A stretch of DNA of 53,714 nt from Bacillota bacterium (lineage in GTDB: Bacteria; Bacillota; Clostridia; Christensenellales; Aristaeellaceae): assembly GCA_023415715.1 (NCBI GenBank), contig JAEZJP010000035.1, positions 1-53,714 of the forward strand. Reading direction: 5' to 3'. A program made the position numbers and the translations under genes. A model generated the notes under the pieces. The model made no database searches. It was not told the origin of the DNA and saw only the letters and a program-made list of their open reading frames with translations. Shown piece by piece: positions 8,833 to 16,618 of this stretch. Position 1 is the stretch's first letter. Each line of letters starts with the position of its first letter.

Positions 8833-10642
8833 TTGACGCCGCCCCCTCCGCACTCTTTATATACCATTGCTTCTGCGAATGGAACATATCGGCGTACAGC
8901 CCGCCCTGCGCCATCAGCTCGTCATGGGAACCGCTTTTAATGACTTGCCCGTCGGACAGGACAAGGATCCGGTCGGTGATCATGGTGGAGCCCAGCCGGT
9001 GCGTGATGAATATCGCCGTTTTGCCTTCGGACATTTGCCTGAATTCCGAATAGATACGGCTTTCGGCCATAGGGTCAAGCTGGCTGGTTGGTTCATCGAG
9101 AATGAGGATGGGCTTATCGCCCATGAACGCCCTGGCGATGGCGATCCTCTGCCATTGGCCGCCAGACAGGTCCACCCCGTCGTCAAAATCCCTTCCCAGC
9201 AAAGTTTGCGCTCCGTTTGGAAGATCGCCTAAAAAGCTGTCCACCTGCGCTTTTTTCATGGCTTCCAATATGGCCTTTTCGTCGTCCACGTGCCTGGCAT
9301 CGCCTACGCCTATATTTTCACTGAGGGGGATGCTGTATTTCACGAAATCCTGAAATACCGGGCCAAACAGCTTTTGACGAATTTCCGGGGTATAATCGGA
9401 TAGCTTTTTTCCCCCGATGCGGATCGTCCCGCTGTCGGGCGTAAACAGGCCCAGCAGCAGTTTGATCATCGTCGTCTTTCCCTCGCCGTTCTCACCGACA
9501 ATGGATACCTTTTCGCCATGCTTGATGGTAAGGTTCAGGCCCTTTAAGATCTGCTTTTCGGTTCCGGGGTAGGTGAAATACACATTATCAAATTCGATGG
9601 TGAAATCTTTCGGGAGCTCGTTATCCTCTCCGTATTCATCCTCGGACAGCGCGAAATATTTGTCATAGTATTCGAAGAACTTGATGTGATATCCGCTGGC
9701 CAAAAAAAGTGTGGCACATCCGCCCAGGCCATCCCAGGAATACAGGCTTGTAAATATCGTCAGCGTAAGCGAAATCAGCAAACCTATACTGATGTCTCCG
9801 ATGGTATACAGGTAAAGAAGGAGCAAGGCGTTTCCTATCTGCGCGGCCCTTATCACATTGTAACCGGTGAAATTGCGGCGAAGGTGCTTGAAGTAAAACC
9901 TCTCATATATCCGATTGCGTTGGTTGAGCCTCTTGCGATAGGTATCGATCAGAAAATCAGATGACTGAAAGAGATGGTTTTCTTTGACATATTCCCTTGA
10001 TTGAAGCATGCTGCCCAGGATGGAGTACTCCCTTTCCTTTTGCCAGTAGGATTCCAGTTCGTCGTAAATGTTGTAATTGTTCTTTGCCCTAAACCAAGCC
10101 TCCAGTGCAAAAGGGAGCAATACCGTCAGCAGCAGCCACCAGCGCACCGACGCAATGATGGACAATGTTCCTATGGTCGCGATAAGCGATGTGACCGTTA
10201 CCTTTACATACATCGGAAACATATGCCGCGCGGAATTTTCCGTGCGGTTATAGGCTTTGTCAATGATCTCCATCGATTCGGCGCTCTCCAAATGCTCATA
10301 CCGCATCTTCTTGAGCTTTTGAAGCATTTTCCCTTTATACGCCGTTCGCAGTATGAGCTGGCTGCGCGGCTCGACATAGCCGTATATAAACAAATCTCCC
10401 ACCACTACGGGCAGAAGCATCAAAATCACGAACAAAACAAGATATGGGATATAGGATGCAAATTGCATCGTACCGCCTGCAACCAAAAGCCCAAGATTGA
10501 AAATTTGACTGTTCACCCAAATGGAAACAGGTGCGGCGGCGCCCATGATTATCGCGGCGATAATGGCCGACAGGACAACGAACGGGCTTTCCTGGTATAT
10601 GATACTGAGCAGTTCCCTATAAGCACTGAAAATCCGCTTCAT
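8822..10642 (-). CDS. ABC exporter, fused membrane and ATPase domains (first subunit)
   Basis: A 606-residue half-transporter with six membrane helices followed by an ATPase carrying Walker A GENGEGKTT, signature LSGGQWQRIAIARA, Walker B ILILDEPTSQLD and switch His in ITHRLG. Both partners keep the catalytic Glu, so neither active site is obviously degenerate as in many heterodimeric exporters. GGAG precedes the ATG at 10642, and an extended -10 element lies 30 bases upstream. First gene of a two-gene operon, divergent from a VOC protein. A multidrug or peptide exporter is likely; which one cannot be decided. Confidence 0.9.
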   Translation of the reverse strand: MKRIFSAYRELLSIIYQESPFVVLSAIIAAIIMGAAAPVSIWVNSQIFNLGLLVAGGTMQFASYIPYLVLFVILMLLPVVVGDLFIYGYVEPRSQLILRTAYKGKMLQKLKKMRYEHLESAESMEIIDKAYNRTENSARHMFPMYVKVTVTSLIATIGTLSIIASVRWWLLLTVLLPFALEAWFRAKNNYNIYDELESYWQKEREYSILGSMLQSREYVKENHLFQSSDFLIDTYRKRLNQRNRIYERFYFKHLRRNFTGYNVIRAAQIGNALLLLYLYTIGDISIGLLISLTLTIFTSLYSWDGLGGCATLFLASGYHIKFFEYYDKYFALSEDEYGEDNELPKDFTIEFDNVYFTYPGTEKQILKGLNLTIKHGEKVSIVGENGEGKTTMIKLLLGLFTPDSGTIRIGGKKLSDYTPEIRQKLFGPVFQDFVKYSIPLSENIGVGDARHVDDEKAILEAMKKAQVDSFLGDLPNGAQTLLGRDFDDGVDLSGGQWQRIAIARAFMGDKPILILDEPTSQLDPMAESRIYSEFRQMSEGKTAIFITHRLGSTMITDRILVLSDGQVIKSGSHDELMAQGGLYADMFHSQKQWYIKSAEGAASNAI

Positions 10643-10671
10643 GATCCGCTCCGTGCAATCATTTTTTGATC

Positions 10672-10680
10672 ATTATACCA
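10672..10680 (-). promoter_or_regulatory. Extended -10 promoter of the ABC exporter operon
   Basis: Read on the minus strand this is TGGTATAAT, a perfect extended -10 element, about 30 bases before the exporter ATG. It is the exact inverted copy of 10701-10709. Confidence 0.6.
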
Positions 10681-10700
10681 TATATTTCATGCGCCAATGA

Positions 10701-10709
10701 TGGTATAAT
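10701..10709 (+). promoter_or_regulatory. Extended -10 promoter of the VOC gene
   Basis: TGGTATAAT on the plus strand, 37 bases before the VOC start codon, with no good -35 box, as expected for an extended -10 promoter. With 10672-10680 it forms a 9-bp inverted repeat separated by 20 bases. Confidence 0.6.
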
Positions 10710-10745
10710 TTTTTGTAGAAGTGACGTTCGAAGGAGGCCAAAAAG

Positions 10746-11132
10746 ATGAGAGATATGCCAGTCAAAATAGGCATTTATGCATTGATCATCGACTGCAAGG
10801 ATCAAAAGAAGCTCAGCGCATTCTACAGTAACCTGCTGGGCTGGGATGTTGTATACGAAGATGAGAATTGGAGTTCCATTCTCTCGCCCGCTGGGTTCAG
10901 AATTGCCTTTCAAAAGACCGAGGAGTACGCTCCCCCTGTGTGGCCATGGGATGCGGGGAAGCCGGGACAGATGATGCACCTGGACTTTCAGGCCAAAGAG
11001 CATGAAGCGGCTGTCCAGCACGCGCTGCGCCTGGGCGCCAGGAAGACGCCGGAGCAATTCTACGGCGACGGATGCGTTACCATGCTGGACCCGGAAGGGC
11101 ATCCGTTTTGCATATTAAGAGAAGAACACTAA
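10746..11132 (+). CDS. VOC-superfamily (glyoxalase/bleomycin-resistance-like) protein
   Basis: A 128-residue cytoplasmic protein with two paired beta-alpha-beta-beta-beta modules. Typical landmarks are the opening DCKDQKKLSAFYSNLLGW, the central GQMMHLDFQA and the closing FCILREEH, where a His or Glu usually binds a metal. GAAGGAGG precedes the ATG. The family ranges from glyoxalases to antibiotic-binding proteins, so no reaction is assigned. It is alone, divergent from an ABC exporter and convergent with an oxidoreductase; the two facing stop codons sit in a TAAGCTTA palindrome with only two bases between the genes. Confidence 0.88.
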   Translation: MRDMPVKIGIYALIIDCKDQKKLSAFYSNLLGWDVVYEDENWSSILSPAGFRIAFQKTEEYAPPVWPWDAGKPGQMMHLDFQAKEHEAAVQHALRLGARKTPEQFYGDGCVTMLDPEGHPFCILREEH

Positions 11133-11134
11133 GC

Positions 11135-12397
11135 TTAGGGCAAAGCATTCAGCTTCCTGCGGTAGTCTTCCATATCCACCGTCGCATGGGTAAGCCGCGA
11201 TGCTTCCGCCGCGCAGGCGATAAGGTGGCTTTCCACCGACCGTTTGACAGAGGTGGCTGCGTCGCCGCTTTTTGACTGCAATAATGCCAGAAAATCACGC
11301 ATCAGCCCTTCATCGCCGCCATTATGGCCGCCCGGCACCTGATCCGGAATGACTGTGCGGGCGTTTATCCCGCTTATGCCCGTAGACACAAAGGGTATGA
11401 TTTCAATGCGGTTGTCATAATCCGAGCCCCTTATCTCCCCATGCTCGCACATGACCTTGATGGTGCGGGAGATGCGGCTTGTGAAGGCGCTCAGGCTGAA
11501 GGCTGCGGTGACGCCGTTTTTGAATTTTATGTTCACAATTTGATGGTCGCACACATCATTATCGCAGCGGTATACGCACTGGCCGTAGGGTCCCTCCGCG
11601 ATGGCAGAGAGCAGCCCTTCCTCCGTCTGGTCAAGGGTCAACACCGACGCCGGCCAGCTGCCGGCAATGGGCAGATAACACTTGCGGGCGTCAAAGCGGC
11701 AGCCTTCCGCCGCAGGGCAGTCAAGACACCTTAACGTGCTGCCCTTGGGAGCGTTCTCTTCCTTGAAATAAGTAAGCTGCCCGAAAGAGGATACATATTC
11801 CGCCTCGCTGCCGGTGAGCCACACCAGCAAGTCCATATCGTGGCAGGATTTTTGCATGATGATGGGGCTGCTTTCGCCTGCATTTCGCCAGTTGCCCCGC
11901 ACAAAGGAGTGGGCCATGTGGAAGTTGCCCACGTTTTCATTGTGCACGATGGATTCGATCCGGCCGAGCTCCCCGCTGTCGATGATGGCTTTTAATGCCC
12001 TGTAAAACGGCGAATACCTTAAAACGTGGCATACCGTGACCGTACAGCCCGCTTCCCCGGCCTTATCCGCGATGCGCAGGCATTCCATGGGATCGGGGGA
12101 TATCGGCTTTTCAAGCAGAAGGTGGTAACGAAGGTCCATGGCGGCCATGGCCTGGCGGTAATGGTCTCTGTCCATGGAGGCGATGATGACGCCGTCCGCC
12201 AGCTTGCCGGCGCTAAAGAAATCTTCCGTGCTGTCAAACACATGCTCCGGGGGAATGGTAAACGCCCGGGCGGCCGCCTGGCGCCTTGATGCGTTCGGTT
12301 CCGCCACTGCCGAAATTTCAGCAAGCCCGCTTTCTTGCGCGGCTTCCCCGTAGACCATGCCCCGCTGCCCGGCGCCTATGATTGCAAGCTTCAACAT
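11135..12397 (-). CDS. Gfo/Idh/MocA-family sugar oxidoreductase
   Basis: A 420-residue cytoplasmic NAD(P)-dependent dehydrogenase. The N-terminal Rossmann motif is IGAGQRG (residues 7-13); EKPIS (96-100) holds the usual catalytic-site Lys, and CHDMD (185-189) lies in the substrate site. A Cys-rich insert (Cys224, 227, 233, 240) and a later CVYRCDNDVC block are shared with the paralogue at 27436-28677. It is the second gene after a NahK-like kinase, 15 bases downstream, so it may process the same sugar. Substrate unknown. Confidence 0.9.
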   Translation of the reverse strand: MLKLAIIGAGQRGMVYGEAAQESGLAEISAVAEPNASRRQAAARAFTIPPEHVFDSTEDFFSAGKLADGVIIASMDRDHYRQAMAAMDLRYHLLLEKPISPDPMECLRIADKAGEAGCTVTVCHVLRYSPFYRALKAIIDSGELGRIESIVHNENVGNFHMAHSFVRGNWRNAGESSPIIMQKSCHDMDLLVWLTGSEAEYVSSFGQLTYFKEENAPKGSTLRCLDCPAAEGCRFDARKCYLPIAGSWPASVLTLDQTEEGLLSAIAEGPYGQCVYRCDNDVCDHQIVNIKFKNGVTAAFSLSAFTSRISRTIKVMCEHGEIRGSDYDNRIEIIPFVSTGISGINARTVIPDQVPGGHNGGDEGLMRDFLALLQSKSGDAATSVKRSVESHLIACAAEASRLTHATVDMEDYRRKLNALP

Positions 12398-12412
12398 AAA
12401 AGCAGCCTTCCT

Positions 12413-13468
12413 TCACAGATTCATGATCCTTTGCATTTCACCAAACTTGCGCTCCATATCCAGAACCAATTGCATCTGCGTGCGGCTGCGGTCCAGGTTG
12501 TGCCCGGGGCGGTGAATGCGGAAATAAGCATCCCCATCCAGGTGGTCGGTAAGAAACCGCAGGCCGCATTCCAGCGTAATCAGCTTGGCAGCAAGGGGCA
12601 ATGTTTCAAGCTCCAGGGGCGTGAGGCCTTTGCCGCAGGCACTTAAGAACCCTTTGGCATAAGCCTCGAACATCGGAAGCGATAGGCTGACGCGGCTTAA
12701 ATCCCTCTCGTCTTCCAGGGCGGTGGATGCGCCGAAACGAATGGAATCGCCAAAGTCGTTGCCGCACAGCCCGGGCATGACTGTGTCCAGGTCGATGACG
12801 CAAAGAGGTTTATGGGCTATTTCGTCCAGGAGCACATTGTTGAGCTTTGTATCGTTGTGGGTGACCCGAAGGGGCAGCTCGCCTCTTGAAAGCATCCCGA
12901 CCATTTGGCCGGCTTCCTCCTCACGCGCAAGGTAAAAGTCAATTTCCGCCTTCACTTCCCCGGCTCTGTGGACTGGGTCGGCGTTTAGCACCTCATGAAA
13001 TTTTCTGTAGCGGGCGACGGTATCGTGAAAGCCGGGAATGGTTTCTACAAGTTTTTGTGCGGGAAAATCGGAAAGCAGGCTTTGAAACTGGCCGAAGGCG
13101 ACCCCGCTTTCGTAAAACTCCTCCGCCGTCTCCGCTTTGTCCAGGCAAATGCTATCCCTGATGAACACAAACACCCGCCAGAACTCCCCCTGTTCATCCA
13201 CCGCATAGGACGCGCCATTAAGGGCAGGCACCAGGCGCAGCACGCGCCTTGGATCGGGGTTCTTGTTCCAAAGGTGGTCCGTCACAGCCTGGATATTGCT
13301 CATCAGCGCGGGAACATCGCGGAACACCTGCCGGTTGACCTTCTGCAATGTGTATCGGACGCCCCTGTCGGTTTCCAGGGAATACGTGGTGTTGATATGC
13401 CCGCTGCCGAAACGGCTGCATGAAACGGGCCGGCCATCCAATGCAAATGCAAACGCCATTTTTTCCAT
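12413..13468 (-). CDS. N-acetylhexosamine 1-kinase-like sugar kinase (NahK family)
   Basis: A 351-residue kinase of the APH/choline-kinase fold. It carries GSGHINTTYSLET (residues 21-33), the catalytic THNDTKLNNVL (203-213) with Asp206 as likely base, DLDTVMPG (226-233) for metal binding, and DFGDSIRFGASTALEDE (238-254). These blocks agree closely, from memory, with Bifidobacterium NahK, which phosphorylates GlcNAc and GalNAc at C1 in the lacto-N-biose pathway. The other pathway genes (lacto-N-biose phosphorylase, uridylyltransferase, epimerase) are absent here, so the in vivo sugar may differ. AAAGGAAA precedes the ATG at 13468. Cotranscribed with the Gfo/Idh/MocA gene downstream. Confidence 0.85.
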   Translation of the reverse strand: MEKMAFAFALDGRPVSCSRFGSGHINTTYSLETDRGVRYTLQKVNRQVFRDVPALMSNIQAVTDHLWNKNPDPRRVLRLVPALNGASYAVDEQGEFWRVFVFIRDSICLDKAETAEEFYESGVAFGQFQSLLSDFPAQKLVETIPGFHDTVARYRKFHEVLNADPVHRAGEVKAEIDFYLAREEEAGQMVGMLSRGELPLRVTHNDTKLNNVLLDEIAHKPLCVIDLDTVMPGLCGNDFGDSIRFGASTALEDERDLSRVSLSLPMFEAYAKGFLSACGKGLTPLELETLPLAAKLITLECGLRFLTDHLDGDAYFRIHRPGHNLDRSRTQMQLVLDMERKFGEMQRIMNL

Positions 13469-13732
13469 TTTCCTTTTAACTGCCTTTCGTGATCAAATAA
13501 ATGCTTTATTATATACAACAAAAATCGGACGAGAATGTCAAGATGTCTTGCGCAAAAATAAAAAACAAACCCGCAACAGCCATCGGCGAAGGAGCCTGGC
13601 CTGCGCGGGAGGCCGGGACCATTCCGTTTGATCAGGAGGACGGCTGCGGGGCTGGTGGGCTGTCAACTGCAGAAGACAAGAAATAGGGGGGAATTGTAAC
13701 AATCCAATAAATGTAAGGTTATACATCGCCCC
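13469..13732. other. Intergenic region between the kinase operon and the sensor operon
   Basis: 264 bases lying upstream of the kinase gene and downstream of the lipoprotein SBP gene. Besides the promoter-like elements near 13508-13541, it holds a G+C-rich stretch with short imperfect complementarity around 13570-13665 that could serve as a terminator. A 61-codon open frame on the plus strand has no recognisable content, and I do not call it. Confidence 0.4.
13508..13541 (-). promoter_or_regulatory. Possible promoter of the NahK-like kinase operon
   Basis: On the minus strand a perfect TTGACA (13541-13536) lies upstream of overlapping -10-like boxes TATATA and TATAAT (13515-13508). The spacing is 20 to 22 bases instead of 17, so the functional pairing is uncertain. 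Confidence 0.4.
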
Positions 13733-15019
13733 TTACGGCCCGCCGATGGCGGAGCGGAGCTTGCTGTTGACTTCATTGGCATCATGAAGGGCCTGGGCGA
13801 TGGTTTTCGTGCCGGCCAGCACTTCCTGCAGCGCCTTGCCGTAAGCTTCCACCACCGGATTCCCGTACGACCAGGCGGTGGTCCACGGCGCGTATACATG
13901 TCCTTTTTCGATGGCATTGACGCAGCCGTCGAATACCGGCCCCAGGTCGGTTTCGACACTGCTTACATAGGACAGGCCCTTGCTGTCCGTGATAAGCGCC
14001 TTTTGGGCATCGATGGTGGCGGTGGCCGCAAGCACATCTATCGCTGCCTGCTTGTTTTTGGAATTGGCGCTGATTGCCAGGGCGGACCCGGGCCCACCTA
14101 CCAGCCATCCCTCATCCTCCTTTGTACCGGGTATGGGAAACATGCCAAGGCGGATATTTGGATTGATGCGCAGGATCTCATTCAATGACCAGGGTCCGCT
14201 TTGCCACATGGCCGCCTTGCCCAGCGCGAACTCTTCCATGGCCTGTTCGTAGCTGTAGCTGAGCATGTCCGGGGTCAGGCAGCCTTCGCTGATCATCTGG
14301 GACCAGAGGGTTACGGCCGGAAGCCAGCTGCCTTCCAGCGTTGCCTCCCCCTTGTCGAAGGCCGCGTCAAAGCCGTCGTTTTTGGGATTGGCATAAAATT
14401 CGCTGTTCACCAGGGCGATGCTCTGCTTCATCAGCGGTTCCCAGGATTGGGCGCCCATGATTTGAGCCTTGATGCCCAAAGATTTCAGTGTTTTATGAAG
14501 GCTTATAAATTCCTCAAAGTTCCGGGGCGGGTTCAAACCGTATTTTTCAAAGATATCCTTGTTGTAGTACATGCCTTCGAACCAGGACTGCAACGGCACC
14601 GCATACACTCTTCCGGCCACGGAATAGGGAAGCAGGCCCTCCTGTGTATATTTTTGAATGAATGGCTGACCCGTCAGGTCCATCAGGCGACCGGCGCCGG
14701 CCAGCAGCCGCGTTTCCCCGCCCAACTCAATGATGTCCGGGCCGCTGCCGGACAAAAGCTGCCCGCTTAAGGTGCTGCTGTAATAATCCAGCGGAACTGC
14801 GTCATATTCCACCCGAATGCCGGGAAGCTTCCCGGAAAGGAAGGCCAGGTACGTAAAGCGGGCGCTTATGCCGTTATAGGCCATCAACCGCAGGGGTATG
14901 GCTGTGCCGGCAGGCGTCCCGGCGGGAGAGAGGGACGCCTCCTTCATCCCCGCGGAGCAGCCGGCCAGCAGCAGCGCCGCCGCCAGCAGCGGCGCGATCC
15001 TTCTTCCATAACGCTTCAC
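13733..15019 (-). CDS. Lipoprotein solute-binding protein of a sensor operon
   Basis: A 428-residue family-1 binding protein with a lipobox (LLLAGC, Cys21), so anchored to the outer face of the membrane. The body is clearly paralogous to the transporter SBP at 18596-19858: both share ELGGET, then PLQSW[FY]EG, then SWEP[LM]MKQSI, and end in AP-W-YGNPVVEAYGKALQEV-type sequence. It follows the response regulator with a 4-base ATGA overlap and has no permease of its own in the operon. That suggests it serves the adjacent histidine kinase as a sugar sensor rather than feeding a transporter, though sharing the permeases at 19967-21672 is possible. Confidence 0.9.
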   Translation of the reverse strand: MKRYGRRIAPLLAAALLLAGCSAGMKEASLSPAGTPAGTAIPLRLMAYNGISARFTYLAFLSGKLPGIRVEYDAVPLDYYSSTLSGQLLSGSGPDIIELGGETRLLAGAGRLMDLTGQPFIQKYTQEGLLPYSVAGRVYAVPLQSWFEGMYYNKDIFEKYGLNPPRNFEEFISLHKTLKSLGIKAQIMGAQSWEPLMKQSIALVNSEFYANPKNDGFDAAFDKGEATLEGSWLPAVTLWSQMISEGCLTPDMLSYSYEQAMEEFALGKAAMWQSGPWSLNEILRINPNIRLGMFPIPGTKEDEGWLVGGPGSALAISANSKNKQAAIDVLAATATIDAQKALITDSKGLSYVSSVETDLGPVFDGCVNAIEKGHVYAPWTTAWSYGNPVVEAYGKALQEVLAGTKTIAQALHDANEVNSKLRSAIGGP

Positions 15020-16602
15020 TCGTTTCCCCTCCTCTGGCGGCAGGCTGCCCGAAATTCGTTGGGCGTCTGGTTGTTGATTTTTTTGAAAAGCTTGGAAAAA
15101 TAACTGGGGTTGTCATAACCCACGGAATAGGCGATCTCGTGGCTGCGCTGGTTCGTATACTGCAAAAGCTCCCGGGCCTTGGCCATGCGGATGTTGGTTA
15201 GGTAAGCCCACAGGCTGATGCCAGTATCCCGCTTGAACAGGGTGGAAAAATAGTTCTTGCTCACCGCCAGCGCGCAGCAAATCTCCTCCAGGGAAATATT
15301 TTGGGCATACTGGCGGTTCAAAAAAACGATCCCGTCCTCCACCAGACGGCTATAGCGTCCCTTCTCCTCATGATTTGCAGGCCTGCATACGGCCTGAAAT
15401 ATCTCCGTCATAAAGGTGTACAGGTCGTCCATGGAGGCATTCTCCGCTACCTGTGCATAGGTGATGTCTGCAATCCAGGCGGTTTCCTGATTTCCTTCCC
15501 GCTCGCTTAAAAGGCTTGCGCACTTCAACACTGCGCCAAAGCAAAAATCGTACACCCTGCTCAATTCCAGGGGGCCCAGACGCACGCCCTCGTCCAGCGC
15601 CTCCCTTAGGATCCGTGTGGCCTCTCCCTCGTTGTGCTTTGTTAGCGAAAGCGTCAGGTCGTCCATCCATTGCGCCAGACTGGCCCTTTCGATTTCCTCC
15701 TGGGAGCAGTTGAGCCCATATCCCAGCACCTCATCGCGGCCCAGGAACCGGCTGTACCTGACAAGCTTGAGCAATTGGGCATGCAGCGCGGGGAGTTCTT
15801 CCCCACGCATGGCGCTCCCGCTGAAGCAGGCGGTGGCACGGAGCCCCGGCTCCTCCTTAAGATGCCGCACAACCGCTTCAGCAGCGTCCTTGAGGAGCTT
15901 CACATCCCCCGTGGCCAGCAGCAGCACCCAGGAATAGTCCTCCAGGTCAAAGGCCAAGCACCGGCAATACCGGCCCGCGATCTCCTCGATGGCTTCCCGG
16001 ATGTACCCCATCTGGTCCTCAGCAACGCTTTTGATCCCCGAGTATTCGTTGATAGTATCGTACTTAAGCTTCACATCCATCAGGGATAACGAGCTTGGCG
16101 GAATGCCCATTTGGGCAAGGATCGCCTTGGCCTGGCTCAGGTGCACGCCGGACCTCATGCAATCCTTCAGCATCTGGTTCCTTTTGAGGATGTGGCTTTT
16201 GTCCACCAGCCGCTGGGAGATGTCCCGGCTGGTGACCCGGCTGACAATAGCCTCCAGCGCCTTCTCCAACTCCGTCTCGTCAATGGGCTTGAGCAGGTAA
16301 TTTGCGCAGCCCAGGTCAAGGGCTTCCTTGACATAGCTGAAATCCGCGTACGCGCTGATGAGCAGGATCTCCGCCCGCTCGTCGATTTGCCGCACCTTTT
16401 TGATGAACTCCAGACCGCTGAGCCTGGGCATTCTGATATCCGTAATGATCAGCCCGGGTGAGAGCTCCCGGAATTTTTCCAGCGCCTCCGCCCCATCCGC
16501 GGCCGTTGCAGCGATCTGAACGCCGGAGCGGCTCCAGTCGATGATCCCCAGCATCATTTGCAGGGACAGCCTTTCATCGTCCACCAGCAATGCCTTGAGC
16601 AT
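15016..16602 (-). CDS. Two-component response regulator, receiver plus AraC domain (YesN-like)
   Basis: A 528-residue cytoplasmic activator. The receiver occupies residues 1-120, with acidic pair Asp8/Asp9, phospho-acceptor Asp55 in IITDIRMP, Ser83 and Lys105 in LLKPID. A long middle region of unknown fold follows, and the last 100 residues form an AraC DNA-binding domain (ISLEEICCALAVSKNYFSTL; VGYDNPSYFSKLFKK). AGGAG lies 9 bases before the ATG at 16602. It comes 16 bases after the histidine kinase gene and overlaps the lipoprotein SBP by 4 bases. The likely target is the divergent transporter/GH127 operon starting at 18596. Confidence 0.93.
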   Translation of the reverse strand: MLKALLVDDERLSLQMMLGIIDWSRSGVQIAATAADGAEALEKFRELSPGLIITDIRMPRLSGLEFIKKVRQIDERAEILLISAYADFSYVKEALDLGCANYLLKPIDETELEKALEAIVSRVTSRDISQRLVDKSHILKRNQMLKDCMRSGVHLSQAKAILAQMGIPPSSLSLMDVKLKYDTINEYSGIKSVAEDQMGYIREAIEEIAGRYCRCLAFDLEDYSWVLLLATGDVKLLKDAAEAVVRHLKEEPGLRATACFSGSAMRGEELPALHAQLLKLVRYSRFLGRDEVLGYGLNCSQEEIERASLAQWMDDLTLSLTKHNEGEATRILREALDEGVRLGPLELSRVYDFCFGAVLKCASLLSEREGNQETAWIADITYAQVAENASMDDLYTFMTEIFQAVCRPANHEEKGRYSRLVEDGIVFLNRQYAQNISLEEICCALAVSKNYFSTLFKRDTGISLWAYLTNIRMAKARELLQYTNQRSHEIAYSVGYDNPSYFSKLFKKINNQTPNEFRAACRQRRGNE

Positions 16603-16618
16603 GCACGATCCGCTCCTT

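Noticed and set aside
10001..10669. 222-codon open frame on the plus strand
   Set aside because: Antisense to the ABC exporter membrane domain; low-complexity basic composition typical of shadow frames.
12413..13468. A complete lacto-N-biose/galacto-N-biose pathway
   Set aside because: Only the NahK-like kinase is present; phosphorylase, uridylyltransferase and epimerase genes are absent from the window.
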